From positions 1,256,001 through 1,320,000 of the forward strand of contig NZ_JADJCO010000003.1 of NCBI RefSeq assembly GCF_016703145.1: a DNA stretch of 64,000 nt. Direction: 5' to 3'. Shown one piece after another: positions 33,260-42,136 of this stretch. The notes under the pieces are model-generated. The model saw only the letters and a list, made by a program, of their open reading frames with translations, had not been told where the DNA came from and did no database searches. Each line of letters begins with the position of its first letter. Within the stretch, counting starts at the first letter, position 1. Position numbers and translations under genes: made by a program. This DNA is from Ottowia sp. GTDB taxonomy: Bacteria > Pseudomonadota > Gammaproteobacteria > Burkholderiales > Burkholderiaceae_C.

Positions 33260-34167
33260 CGGCGCCCGCGTCCGCGCCCGCCGTGGCGCTGCCGGCCATG
33301 CCCGTCTGGCGCCAGTACTACGTGCTGACCAAGCCGCGCGTGGTGCAGCTCATCGTGTTCTGCGCCCTGATCGGCATGGTGCTGGCCGTGCCCGGCCTGC
33401 CCAGCGCGGCGGCGCTGGGCCGCATGGCGATCGCCTGCGCCGGCATCTGGCTGGTGGCGGCAGCGGCGGCGGCCTTCAACTGTCTGGTCGAGAAATCCAT
33501 CGATGCGCGCATGAAGCGCACCGCCTGGCGTCCCACGGCGCGCGGCGAGCTGTCGGACACGCAGGCGCTGGTCTTTTCGGCCCTGCTGTGCGTGGCCGGC
33601 TCCACCGTGCTGTACGCGTGGGTCAATCCGCTGACGATGTGGCTCACTTTCGCCACCTTCGTCGGCTACGCGGTCATCTACACCGTGGTGCTCAAGCCGT
33701 TGACGCCGCAGAACATCGTCATCGGTGGCGCCTCCGGCGCGATGCCGCCGGTGCTGGGCTGGGCGGCGATGACGGGCGAGGTGGGGCCGCAGGCGCTGAT
33801 CCTGTTCCTGATCATCTTCATCTGGACCCCGCCGCACTTCTGGGCGCTGGCGCTGTACCGCGTGGAGGACTACCGCAAGAGCGGCCTGCCGATGCTGCCC
33901 GTCACGCACGGCAACGCCTTCACGCGGCTGCAGATCCTGCTGTACACCTTCATCCTGCTGGCGGCCTGCCTGCTGCCCTTCGTCTACGGCATGAGCGGCT
34001 GGCTGTACCTGGCGGCGGCCGTGCTGCTCAATGCCGGCTTCATCGGCCATGCGTTCAAGCTGTGGCGCGGCTATTCCGACCAGCTCGCGCGCAAGACCTT
34101 CCGCTTCTCGCTCATCCACCTGTCGCTGCTGTTCGCGGCGCTGCTGGTCGATCACTACCTGAAATGA
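33256..34167 (+). CDS. ctaB: Protohaem IX farnesyltransferase (haem O synthase)
   Basis: 303 aa, nine membrane helices. UbiA-family prenyltransferase motifs: 'YYVLTKPRVVQLIVFCALIGM', 'AFNCLVEKSIDARMKRTAWRP', the first Asp-rich motif N-x-x-x-x-x-x-D-x-x-M-x-R-T, and 'LKPLTPQNIVIGGASGAMPPVLGWAAMTG', with 'WTPPHFWALALYRVEDYRKSGLPMLP'. It adds the farnesyl chain to haem B. It is coupled to ctaA and to sco by ATGA overlaps on each side, giving a compact haem-A-synthesis and copper-insertion block. Confidence 0.95.
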   Translation: MTAPASAPAVALPAMPVWRQYYVLTKPRVVQLIVFCALIGMVLAVPGLPSAAALGRMAIACAGIWLVAAAAAAFNCLVEKSIDARMKRTAWRPTARGELSDTQALVFSALLCVAGSTVLYAWVNPLTMWLTFATFVGYAVIYTVVLKPLTPQNIVIGGASGAMPPVLGWAAMTGEVGPQALILFLIIFIWTPPHFWALALYRVEDYRKSGLPMLPVTHGNAFTRLQILLYTFILLAACLLPFVYGMSGWLYLAAAVLLNAGFIGHAFKLWRGYSDQLARKTFRFSLIHLSLLFAALLVDHYLK

Positions 34168-34790
34168 CGGATACCTTCATGCGGCGACGATCTGCTCTCA
34201 AGAAAATAGCATCCAGCGCAGTATTGGCGGGGGCTGTGGCCGTTTTTAGTGCCTGCACGCCCGACAAGCCGTCGTTCCGCGGCATCGACATCACCGGCGC
34301 CGACTACGCCCGCGGCTTCGCGCTCACCGACTTCAACGGCCAGCCGCGCACGCTGGGCGACTTCGCGGGCAAGGTGGTGGTGGTGTTCTTCGGCTACACC
34401 CAGTGCCCCGACGTGTGCCCCACCACCATGAGCGAGATGGCCCAGGTCAAGCAGACGCTGGGCGCCGACGGCGACCGGCTGCAGGTGCTGTTCGTCAGCG
34501 TCGATCCCGACCGCGACACGCCCGAGGTGCTGATGGCGTACATGGCCGCCTTCGACCCCGGCTTCCTGGCGCTGTACGCCGCCTCGCCCGACCAGTTAGC
34601 CGCGCTGGCCAAGGACTTCAAGGTCTACTACAAGCGCGTGGACGGCAAGACCCCCACCAGTTACACCATGGACCACACCGCCGCCAGCTACGTCTACGAC
34701 CCGCAGGGCCGGCTGCGCCTGTACAGCCGCTACGGCAGCGGCGCGCAGGCCATGGCCGAGGACGTGAAGCTGCTGCTGAACGGCGCCTGA
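34164..34790 (+). CDS. SCO1/SenC-family copper chaperone
   Basis: 208 aa from ATG 34164 (ATGA overlap with ctaB) or ATG 34179. A hydrophobic signal ending VFSACTPDKP suggests a lipoprotein (Cys near residue 31). The thioredoxin-fold domain has the copper motif 'QCPDVCPTTMSEM' (Cys near 81 and 85) and the distal 'MDHTAASYVYDPQGRLRL' (His near 171). Sco proteins metallate the CuA site of subunit II. Residues about 12-29 of the signal region are encoded by a copy of the dispersed element (34197-34252). Confidence 0.92.
   Translation: MTDTFMRRRSALKKIASSAVLAGAVAVFSACTPDKPSFRGIDITGADYARGFALTDFNGQPRTLGDFAGKVVVVFFGYTQCPDVCPTTMSEMAQVKQTLGADGDRLQVLFVSVDPDRDTPEVLMAYMAAFDPGFLALYAASPDQLAALAKDFKVYYKRVDGKTPTSYTMDHTAASYVYDPQGRLRLYSRYGSGAQAMAEDVKLLLNGA
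34197..34252 (+). repeat. Dispersed element, copy 10, inside the sco gene
   Basis: 'AAAATAGCATCCAGCGCAGT' then 'ATTGGCGGGGGCTGTGGCCG' matches the shared core in order and spacing. It is translated in frame as the hydrophobic signal sequence (KIASSAVLAGAVAVFSA) of the lipoprotein-like Sco protein. Confidence 0.65.
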
Positions 34791-34803
34791 CGGCCGTTTC
34801 AGG

Positions 34804-34860
34804 TTAAAAAATGCCTTCAGCCCGCGCCGGATAAGCGCAAACAGCTATATAAAAATTAGC
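34804..34860 (-). repeat. Dispersed element, copy 9 (sco / Bug gap)
   Basis: Minus strand: 'atatagctgtttgcgcttat', 'ccggcgcgggctgaaggc'. It separates the converging sco and orphan Bug genes. Confidence 0.75.
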
Positions 34861-34869
34861 GAACGGGCG

Positions 34870-35856
34870 TCAATCCACGCGGATGCTCTGCGCGCGGACA
34901 ATGCCGCCCAGCACCTGCGTGTCGCGCTGGATGCGCTGGGCCAGCCCTTCGGGCGACGAGCCCACCGCCTGCCAGCCCTGCTGGAACAGGCGCTGGCGCA
35001 TCTCAGGCGCGCGCACGATGGCGCTGACCGCGGCGGCCAGCTTGTCCAAGTGCGCGCGCGGCATGCCGGCGGGGGCGGCCACGGCGTTCCAGATCTCGAG
35101 GTCGAAGTCCCTCACCCCGGTGCCCTGCAGGCTGGGCAGCTCGGGCGCGAGCAGGCTGCGCCCGCTGGAGGTCACGCCGATGCCGCGCAGCTTGCCGGCC
35201 CTGATCTGCGCCAGCGCCAGCGCCGGCGGCAGCATCGACAGCTGCAGGTCGCCCGCCGCCAGGGCCGCCGCCACCTGCGGGTAGCCCGGGTAGGGCACGT
35301 GCACCGGGGTGATGCCCGAGCGGCGCTTGAGCAACTCCATGCCGATGTGGCCCACCGTGCCGACGCCGGGCGAGCCGTAGCTCCAGCGGCTGCCCGCGGC
35401 GCGCGCGGCGTCGAGGAAACCTCCGGCATCGGCGCCCGGCGCATCGGCCGGCGCCACCAGCACCAGCGGCGCCACGCCGATCAGGCTGACCGGCGCCAGG
35501 TCCGTCAGCGGGTCGTAGCGCACGGCCGGGTTCAGCAGCCGGGCGATGGTCATGTTGCCGTTGATCATCAGGCCCACGGTGTGGCCGTCCGCCGCCTTGG
35601 CGACGGCGTCGCCACCGATGTTGCCGCCCGCGCCGGCGCGGTTCTCGACCACCACCGGCTGGCCCAGCGCCTGCGCCAGCGGCTCGGCCAGCGCGCGCGC
35701 CGTCAGGTCGGGCGACGAGCCGGCCGGAAAGCCCACGATGAGGCGCAGCGGCCTGCTGGGCCAGGCCCGGGCCGGATGGGCGAGCGCGGCGGCCGGGCCG
35801 GCCAGCAGGGCGGCGCCGGCCAGCACGGCGCGGCGCGAGAGGGTCGTGGAGGTCAT
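34870..35856 (-). CDS. Orphan tripartite tricarboxylate transporter substrate-binding protein (Bug family)
   Basis: 328 aa from ATG 35856. Tat-like/Sec signal 'MTSTTLSRRAVLAGAALLAG' with paired arginines, cut near AHPARA. Bug signatures: 'LRLIVGFPAGSSPDLTARALAEPL', 'VVENRAGAGGNIGGDAVAKAADGHT', and 'SYGSPGVGTVGHIGMELLKRRSG'. The protein binds a carboxylate in the periplasm. No tctA/tctB gene is adjacent, which is common for Bug proteins in Burkholderiales, where dozens of orphans occur. The ligand is unknown. Confidence 0.9.
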   Translation of the reverse strand: MTSTTLSRRAVLAGAALLAGPAAALAHPARAWPSRPLRLIVGFPAGSSPDLTARALAEPLAQALGQPVVVENRAGAGGNIGGDAVAKAADGHTVGLMINGNMTIARLLNPAVRYDPLTDLAPVSLIGVAPLVLVAPADAPGADAGGFLDAARAAGSRWSYGSPGVGTVGHIGMELLKRRSGITPVHVPYPGYPQVAAALAAGDLQLSMLPPALALAQIRAGKLRGIGVTSSGRSLLAPELPSLQGTGVRDFDLEIWNAVAAPAGMPRAHLDKLAAAVSAIVRAPEMRQRLFQQGWQAVGSSPEGLAQRIQRDTQVLGGIVRAQSIRVD

Positions 35857-35919
35857 GCGAAGGCCTGTGCAAGGTGGATGCAGTGGGGCCCATCGTAGCG
35901 GCCCGCGCCGCATCGATGA

Positions 35920-35980
35920 AATACTATGCTATTGATAGCTGCCGGCGCACTATCAACGCGGGCTGAAGCCCGATAAGGCA
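35920..35980 (+). repeat. Dispersed element, copy 11 (Bug / rpoH gap)
   Basis: 'CTATTGATAGCTGCCGGCGC', 'ACTATCAACGCGGGCTGAAG': a good match to the shared core, just left of the rpoH terminator. Confidence 0.8.
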
Positions 35981-35982
35981 TG

Positions 35983-36011
35983 AAAAACCCTGCCGGCTCG
36001 CGCGGGCAGGG
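35983..36011 (-). terminator. Rho-independent terminator after rpoH
   Basis: Seven-base stem CCCTGCC / GGCAGGG with a 10-base loop; the AAAAA on its left is a T run on the minus strand, so it ends rpoH transcription. Confidence 0.75.
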
Positions 36012-36033
36012 CGGTGGGGTCTGGCGGGCCGGT

Positions 36034-36978
<945 letters not shown>

Positions 36979-37010
36979 CGTCGAATGTCCTTTCGTCATG
37001 GTCAAGTATT

Positions 37011-37037
37011 TTAGCACTCTATTGGAGCGAGTGCTAA
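37011..37037. promoter_or_regulatory. CIRCE operator (HrcA site) upstream of rpoH
   Basis: TTAGCACTC - nine bases - GAGTGCTAA, identical to the CIRCE consensus bound by the heat-shock repressor HrcA. It lies 33 bp before the preferred rpoH start. The palindrome is symmetric, so it could also act on the opposite side, where only a gene remnant is found. Confidence 0.95.
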
Positions 37038-37046
37038 GGGCAAAGT

Positions 37047-37241
37047 TCACCGCGCTCGATCCTGTGCGCGTGCGAACGCCTGCGGCGCCTGCTTGACCCG
37101 TCCGATCTCGGGCAGGCCGGCCAGTTCCTGCCGCGTGACGAAGAACAGGGGGCCGCTCGGTAGGGGCCGCTCCGGGCGCAGCTCACGCACCAGGCCGCGG
37201 GCCTCGTAGTGCCTGACCGCGCTTTGCGGCCCCACCGTCAA
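37047..37241 (-). pseudogene. MerR-type regulator remnant
   Basis: 64 aa starting MTVGPQSAVRHYEARGLVRE. 'VRHYEARGLV', followed by a phenylalanine-rich strand and 'LAGLPEIGRVKQA', recalls the MerR DNA-binding domain (L-R-x-Y-E-x-x-G-L … L-x-x-I-x-x-x-x-x). The helix-turn-helix preceding the R-Y-E motif and the effector domain are absent, so this looks like a leftover fragment. Low certainty. Confidence 0.35.
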
Positions 37242-37250
37242 GGCTGGGCC

Positions 37251-38139
37251 GGCCGCCGCCAGGGACAGGTTGGTGTGGAACGACGGCGATTCGACGTGCG
37301 GCGCCGGCCGCGCTCAGCATCGCGCCGCCAGGCGGCGGTGCTGAGCGACCCGCCGTCGGCGATGCACTCTCTTCACTTACAACGTGACCCAGGCGGGCGC
37401 GCCCTGGCCGGTCCCCGTGATCCTGGTGGTCCCGAAGGATGAAGCCAGGCTGGCGGCGGCCGAGCACCTGGGCCAGCCCGTCACGGTGTCGGTCAAGGGC
37501 CACTACGAACGCAACGTGCCGGGCCGCAACGTCATCGGCCGGTTGGACCGGGGCAAGGCGCGCACCATCGTCGTCTCGACGCCGGTGAGCAGCTGGTTCA
37601 CCAGCACCTGCGAGCGCGGACCTGGCATCGTGGCCTTCCTCGCCACGGCCCGGGTGGCGAGCCAATCGCTGACGGACGTCAACTTCGTGTTCGTGAGCAC
37701 CAGCGGCCACGAGGTGGGCCACGGCGGCATGGAATACTTCATCCGCGACAAGGCGCCCAAGCCGAACGGCGTGACGGCCTAGCTGCACTACGGCGCATCG
37801 CTGGCCTGCCATGCGAAGCCCGCCGATGGCGCGGGCGCGGCTGCGCAGGGCGTCAACAGCAATACGCGCTTCCTGGCCATGAGAGCCGACTTGCAGCCCC
37901 TGGTGGAGCCGGCGTTCAAGGACGTGGCCGTCGCGGCGCGCCTGGTCGGTGCAAGAGCCGGCATCGGCGAGCTGCGCGAGATCATGGGGGCAGGGTATCC
38001 GCGCGCGTTCGGCATGGCGGGGCTGCATCCGCTGTTCCACACGTCCCGCGACCGTGCCGGGATGACCAGCCCCGAGTTGCTGGAACCGGTCGTGCGGGCA
38101 TTCCTCCAGGCGCTGCGCGCGGTGGCCGAGGCCCCGTAG
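37251..38139 (+). pseudogene. Hypothetical protein, disrupted by a stop codon and probably a frameshift
   Basis: From about 37366 the frame reads TLFTYNVTQAGAPWPVPVIL…ARNVIGRL-like text up to 37779, is broken by TAG at 37780-37782 (…PKPNGVTA*), and resumes in the same frame as LHYGASLACHAKPADGAGAA…RADLQPLVEPAFKDVAVAARL to 38139. Trp (TGG) at the stop is likely in the ancestor. Upstream 'AAVLSDPPSAM' lies in another frame, implying a second lesion near 37365. 'FVFVSTSGHEVGHGGMEYF' contains a His-Glu-x-Gly-His pattern seen in zinc peptidases (M28-like), but the family is unproven. Confidence 0.45.
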
Positions 38140-38192
38140 TCGCCTGGCTGCCCTGGAGCGGCAGAGAGCCGGCGACCGGCCGGGGCCTGATC

Positions 38193-38234
38193 AAAAAAAG
38201 CGCCGGACAGGCATGGGGTCATGCGAGTCCGGCG
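38193..38234 (-). terminator. Terminator downstream of the DUF1513 operon
   Basis: Eight-base stem CGCCGGAC / GTCCGGCG with an 18-base loop, followed on the minus strand by a run of T (AAAAAAA at 38193-38199). It ends the minus-strand imelysin-DUF1513 operon. A second stem, GAAGCGCG / CGCGCTTC, lies at 38245-38279. Confidence 0.7.
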
Positions 38235-38344
38235 AACGGTCAAAGAAGCGCGAGAGGGGGTGGTCACCGCCCGCGCTTCGCTTGGAGAACACGAAGTCTT
38301 GAATTACAAATAAGAGTTGTTTTCATCTTCAAGGATGCCCGGAA

Positions 38345-39475
38345 TCAGGCGTCCGCCGGGCCGTGCGGCCACCAGAGCCAATGGTTGTCCAGCCGCGGCC
38401 CCACCGCGCGGAAGGCGGCGGGCCGCGCGCCATCGTGGCGGGCGGCGCATTCCAGCCCGCCGATCCACAGCCGCCGGCCCTGGCTTTCGGGCGCCAGGGC
38501 GCAGGCCTCGGGCAGCGGCACCAGGCCCTGCCAGCGTCCCTGGGCGTCGAAGCGCGCCACCCCGTTCACGCGCGGGCAGCTCACCCACAGCGCGCCGGCA
38601 CAAGCGGCGATGGAGCCGCCGTAGCCGGCCAGGGGCTCGGGCGCGGCCACGCTGCGCAGCCCCTCGCCGTCGAACAGCGCCAGCACCGGGGCGGCGGTGC
38701 GCGCGGCCGCATCGCCGTGCTCGGCCTGCAGGGCGATGCCGATGCGGGGCTTGCCGTCCACCTCGATGCGCGCCAAGTGGCGCAGGCTGAGGCGGGGGTC
38801 GGGCAGGCGCCATTGGCCCAGGCGCCGGCCGGTGGCGGCGTGCAGGCGCACCAGGGACGAATCCATGCGGCCCAGGTCGCCCTTGGCGCGGCCGGTTTCC
38901 GGCCGGGTGGGGACGCCGCCGTTGGCGACGATGAGCTGGCCGCCGGCGTCCAGCAGCAGCTCGTGCGGGTCGATGCCGTGCGTGGGCCATTCGGCCAGCA
39001 GGTCCAGGGTGCGCGCGTCGCGCACGCCGACCAGACCCGCGCCGCTGCCCAGGTCTGTCTCGGTGGTGAACAGGCGCGTGCCGTCGGCGCTCCAGAGGGC
39101 ATGGCCGTTGAAGGCGCGCTCGGGCGCCGCCCAGGCCCATTGCGGCTCGGCTGCGGCGCCGGGACGCCAGCGCAGCAGCCAGTCGCCGGGGCGGCGCGCG
39201 ACGACCAAGAGGGCGCCGTCCGGCCCCGCCAGCAGGGCGTGGGCGCGGGTGGGTAGTTCAATGGTGTTTTTGGCCTCCAGCCCGTGTCCATGCTTCGGTA
39301 AATGCTCTTTATTTTGTAGCGAAAGCCCGGCGTGGTAGCTACCGTCGACGCCGCTGGCCCAGGTGGCGGCCAGTCGGGCCGGGGTTTGCGGCGCTGCTGT
39401 GTCCGCGGGCGCGCACAGGGCCGGCGGTAGGGCGGCCAGCAGGCGGCGGCGCAGCGGGTCAGTCGCCATCGGCAT
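38345..39475 (-). CDS. DUF1513 domain protein (imelysin-operon propeller)
   Basis: 376 aa. A short signal peptide (MPMATDPLRRRLLAALPPAL) precedes a WD/propeller-like DUF1513 domain: 'RAHALLAGPDGALLVVARRPGDWLLRW', 'GHALWSADGTRLFTTETDLGSG', 'DPHELLLDAGGQLIVANGGV', 'GYGGSIAACAGALWVSCPRVNG'. DUF1513 proteins are encoded last in imelysin operons (for example the IcmP-like operon of Pseudomonas aeruginosa) and are periplasmic. About 20 residues near 50-70 come from the dispersed repeat at 39261-39325. It overlaps the second imelysin gene by 17 bp. Confidence 0.8.
   Translation of the reverse strand: MPMATDPLRRRLLAALPPALCAPADTAAPQTPARLAATWASGVDGSYHAGLSLQNKEHLPKHGHGLEAKNTIELPTRAHALLAGPDGALLVVARRPGDWLLRWRPGAAAEPQWAWAAPERAFNGHALWSADGTRLFTTETDLGSGAGLVGVRDARTLDLLAEWPTHGIDPHELLLDAGGQLIVANGGVPTRPETGRAKGDLGRMDSSLVRLHAATGRRLGQWRLPDPRLSLRHLARIEVDGKPRIGIALQAEHGDAAARTAAPVLALFDGEGLRSVAAPEPLAGYGGSIAACAGALWVSCPRVNGVARFDAQGRWQGLVPLPEACALAPESQGRRLWIGGLECAARHDGARPAAFRAVGPRLDNHWLWWPHGPADA
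39261..39325 (-). repeat. Dispersed element, copy 12, inside the DUF1513 gene
   Basis: Minus strand: 'gctacaaaataaagagcatt', 'taccgaagcatggacacggg', 'ctggaggcc'. A longer variant of the element, read through in frame as 'LQNKEHLPKHGHGLEAKNT'. Confidence 0.65.
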
Positions 39476-40312
39476 CGGAAAAGCCCATGCGTACGTCGAG
39501 CGCGGCGGCCACTTCGTCCTCGGCCAGCCGCTTGGTCTGCGTCAGTTCGCGCACGGCCTGGTCGAGCGTGGCGGGCCGGGCCGGGTCGATGGCGTCCACC
39601 GCCGCACCGGTGGCGGCGACGCGCGCGGCCCAGCGGTCGGCCAGCGCGATCAGGCCGCGCCCGCGCAGGTAGGCCTCCAGCGTGACCAGGACGGCGCCGG
39701 GTGCCGGGGCCGCCGACCCCGCCATGGCAGCCAGCCGCGCGAGGGCCTGCCAGTGCGCGGCCCAGGCGGCGGAGGTCTGCCCGCTCAGGGCGCGCGGCCA
39801 CGCGGGCGGCGTGTCTTTCTCGCCCCGGCTGGCGGCTTCGCGGCGGGGCTTGTCGAGGTCGGCCCAACGCAGCCGCTCGCTGCTGCCCACCCATTGGTTC
39901 AGCAGTTCGGCGAAGGCGGCGGTCGCCTCCTCGGGCGTGGCCTCGCGCGCGGCTGCGGCGTCGGCGTCGCGCTGGAGCTGGGTCGCCTCGCGGTCGATGT
40001 CGGCCGCCACCTGGACGGCGTAGGCGCATTCGGGCGTGGCGAGCTTCAGGGGGGCCTGCCACAGCAGCCATTCGAGCGCCGGCAGCCCCTTGGCCGGGGT
40101 GCCGATGCGCTCCATGTCGGCGCTGCCGGCGGGCGCCTGGCCGACGGCGCGGCGGATCAGGGCGGGCCGCGCGGGAGCGAAGTCGATCTGGCGCAGCGAG
40201 CGGCGCTCGATCAGCGCCCCCAGGGGCACGCCGGCGTAGAGATCCCAGTCCCGCACGGCCTGCACCCAGGCGGCGCGCGCGGCCTCCAGGCGCGGCGTCG
40301 CCTGCGTGGTGG
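39459..40312 (-). pseudogene. Imelysin-family protein, N-terminally truncated
   Basis: About 284 codons. Imelysin (peptidase M75) text is clear: 'WVQAVRDWDLYAGVPLGALIERRS', the G-x-H-x-like 'GTPAKGLPALEWLLW', and 'CAYAVQVAADIDREATQL'. The signal peptide and first helix are missing; the frame opens abruptly at about 40312 directly after the di-haem gene's 'RDVNGH', with no start or ribosome site. A deletion has therefore joined the two genes out of frame. Imelysins are envelope proteins of iron-starvation operons. Probably not translated as such. Confidence 0.7.
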
Positions 40313-41612
40313 CCGTTGACGTCGCGGATCAGGCCGATGCCCCACAGCGGCGGGGTTTTCCACTGCCGTCCGCTGGCCAGGAAGTCGGGGCGGCCATCAG
40401 CCAGGTCCGGCCCCATGTCGTGCAGCAGCAGGTCGGTGTAGGGCCAGATGCGCTGGCCAGCCGCGACCGGGCTGGCCAGCCGAGGGAAGGGCGCGCCCGG
40501 GGTGACGTAGCTGGGTCGGTGGCAGGCAGCGCATTGGACTTGGGCGAACAGCGCCTGGCCGCGCAGCACCTGCGGGTCGTCGGCGCGGCGGCGCGCGGCC
40601 GGGGCCAGGGTGGCTTGGTAGAAGACCACGTCGTCGAAGGTGGCGTCGTCGATCTCCGGCCGCGCGGCGCTGGCCTGGGCCGCCGCCACGATGCCCACGC
40701 CGCCGGTGCGCTTGCCGCCACCGTGCGGGGCGGCCAGGCAGTCGGTCTGCGCGGGGGTGCAGGCCTCGTGCGGGAACAGGCGGCTGGTGATGCCCATGTC
40801 GCCCAAGAAGGCGCCGGCGGTCTGGTGCGCGACGTTGGCCTTCCAGCCAAAGCGGCCGATGCGCTCGGCGCCGGCCACGGCGTCCCAGGCGCGGTTGGGA
40901 TGCCCCTTGATGGGGTCGGGCGACGCGGCCTGCGCGGCGGCATTGGCCTGGATGTCGGCCTCGGCGATGGCCTCCAGCAGGCCGACGCCGGCCAGTTGCG
41001 GCGCGATGCGGGGGCTGACCATGGCGCCCGGGGCCAGCGGGCCGTAACCCAGGCTGGCCAGCGTGTAGAGCGGCTGGCGCAGCGTGTAGCGCGCGGCTGC
41101 GGATCTCCACGCGGCCCTCGGGCCTGACACCCTGCACGGCGGCGGTGTTGAACTGGTCGCCGTACACGGGATCGGGGCGCACGCCCAGCTGGGCGTCGGC
41201 CGGGCCGGGCGCCGACAGGCGCATCAGCAGGGCCACGGCGGGCTCGGGGTCCGGCCCCAGGGTAGCGCCTCCAGTCGGGCGGGGCGCCGCGTCCGTCCTG
41301 CACGTGGCAGCCCGCGCAGGAGCGGGCGATGAAATGCGGGCCCAGACCATCGCGCGCGATGGTGGAGGCCGGCGCCTCGACCCAGTTGCGCCGGAAGAAG
41401 GAGTTGCCGATGGCAAAGCGCGTGCGCTCTTCGTCGCTCAGGTTGACGAACGGGAAGGAGAACGCATTCTTTCCCGTCGCCTCCACGGTGGTGGCGCCGC
41501 CGGTCTGCACGCCCAGCGGGTCGTCGGGCGGTGCGGCCTGCAGCCAGGCGCCCGTGCCCGCCGTGGCGGTCAGCAGGAAGGCCAGGGCCGCCAGCCTGCG
41601 CTGCGCCGTCAC
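40309..41612 (-). pseudogene. Di-haem oxidoreductase (thiol oxidoreductase-like), frameshifted and C-terminally deleted
   Basis: Start at 41612 with a signal peptide (MTAQRRLAALAFLLTATAGT). Pieces lie in three frames: to about 41270 ('NSFFRRNWVEAPAST', first haem site CAGCH), about 41265-41105 ('EPAVALLMRLSA', 'DPVYGDQFNTAAV'), then about 41100-40310 ('GYGPLAPGAMVSPRIAP', second haem site CAACHRPSY, 'PYTDLLLHDMGPDLADG'). Two indels and loss of the end after 'LWGIGLIRDVNGH' inactivate it. The family belongs with imelysin genes in iron-regulated operons, where it may act with them in the periplasm. Confidence 0.75.
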
Positions 41613-42128
41613 GGCTGCACCAGGGTGAGCTTGGTGATGCCGATGGCGTTGGCGGATTCCACCAGCAGCTTGGACTGCGCGACCAGGCTGTCGATGGCGG
41701 CCTGCACGCGCTGGCGGCCCGGGGCGTCCCTGCCGCCCACGATTTCGCGGTCAAACGGGGGCTGGATGGCCTCGGCGGCCTTCAGGGACGCCTCCAGCTG
41801 GGCCGTGGTCCTGCCGGCCAGCGGCGCGTCGCTGGCGGCCACCAGGTCGCGCACGGCCGGGCCGCTCAGGGTGCTGCCGTCGCGGCGTTTGTACTGCCCC
41901 AGCCACACGTTGCGCAGGCCCAGCGCATTGGTCACGATGTCGCGGTGCGTGTTGTCGGAAAAGCAGGAGTGCTCGTCTTCCTGGTCCTGGGACGCGAGCG
42001 CCACTTCCATCCGCTCGCCGGCCAGTTCGCCGCGCGAGAGCGAACCCAGCCCGACGATGATCTTGCGGACCGATTCCTGGCCGCCGTGGGCAAAGCGCGC
42101 GCGGTAGTTGCGGGCGCCGGGGGCCCAG

Positions 42129-42136
42129 GCCTAGAG
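42129..42136. repeat. Putative target duplication, left of the IS4 element
   Basis: GCCTAGAG here and GCCTTGAC at 43265-43272 agree at 6 of 8 positions. The duplication is therefore imperfect. Confidence 0.4.

Noticed and set aside
38581..41130. 849-codon open frame on the minus strand
   Set aside because: It is a chimera: real di-haem oxidoreductase residues at the start, then out-of-frame reading of the imelysin and DUF1513 genes after the deletion joint. The later part is Arg/Ala-rich and not protein-like.
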